Source of the DNA: Acidimicrobiaceae bacterium
Lineage (GTDB): Bacteria > Actinomycetota > Acidimicrobiia > Acidimicrobiales > UBA8592
Reading direction: 5' to 3'
DNA length: 6,186 nucleotides
Assembly: GCA_002724825.1 (NCBI GenBank)
Contig: PBPU01000070.1
Span: 1 to 6,186, forward strand
In this document: positions 6,135-6,186 of the stretch, in pieces
How positions within the stretch are numbered: the stretch's first letter is position 1
Layout: each line of letters starts with the position of its first letter
Made by a program: the position numbers and the translations under genes
The notes under the pieces: generated by a model
The model's input: only the letters and a program-made list of their open reading frames with translations
Databases searched by the model: none
What the model was told of the DNA's origin: nothing

Positions 6135-6186
6135 ACGCAGTGAAAGCATTCTTTCCGCTGCAATTCCTTGCTTTGCTTCTCTTCAA

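Noticed and set aside
6119..6186. Possible C-terminal tail of an upstream minus-strand gene at the right edge
   Set aside because: Two minus-strand frames read as plausible short tails, but no frame shows a domain and the fragment is about 20 codons, so no gene can be assigned.

Overview
The window carries six protein-coding genes, one of them cut by the left edge, with very short gaps. I see no RNA gene, CRISPR array, insertion sequence or phage module. Base composition is moderate and mixed. An actinobacterium is the best guess, perhaps an uncultured environmental or marine lineage. This rests on an LppM-type lipoprotein, a long coiled-coil protein resembling uncharacterised actinobacterial proteins, and two genes that look leaderless with a TANNNT -10 box right before the start codon. 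The placement is inference from gene content only.

Layout: (1) 3-836 (+), the C-terminal part of a PEP-utilising enzyme (PEP synthase/phosphotransferase type) with its swivelling phosphohistidine domain. (2) 841-1815 (-), an extended SDR/NAD(P)-dependent epimerase-reductase, convergent with gene 1 and only 4 bp away; a small hairpin spans the two stop codons. (3) A 105-bp divergent control region, then 1921-2412 (+), a small protein with an ADP-ribosyltransferase-like R-S-E pattern that starts at GTG directly after an in-frame stop. (4) 2437-3231 (+), an LppM-like lipoprotein with a C-terminal membrane helix. (5) 3241-4821 (-), a large coiled-coil protein of unknown function, convergent with gene 4 across 9 bp. 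(6) 4897-6096 (-), an M20-family amidohydrolase of the ACY1L2/PM20D2 type, just upstream of gene 5 and possibly co-transcribed with it.

The genes do not form an obvious single pathway. The two metabolic enzymes (epimerase, M20 hydrolase) and the PEP-utilising enzyme look like ordinary chromosomal genes. The least explained part is 1921-4854: the ART-like protein, the cell-surface lipoprotein and the coiled-coil protein. I found no evidence strong enough to call these three a system. The clearest structural signal is the apparent leaderless expression of genes 3 and 4.
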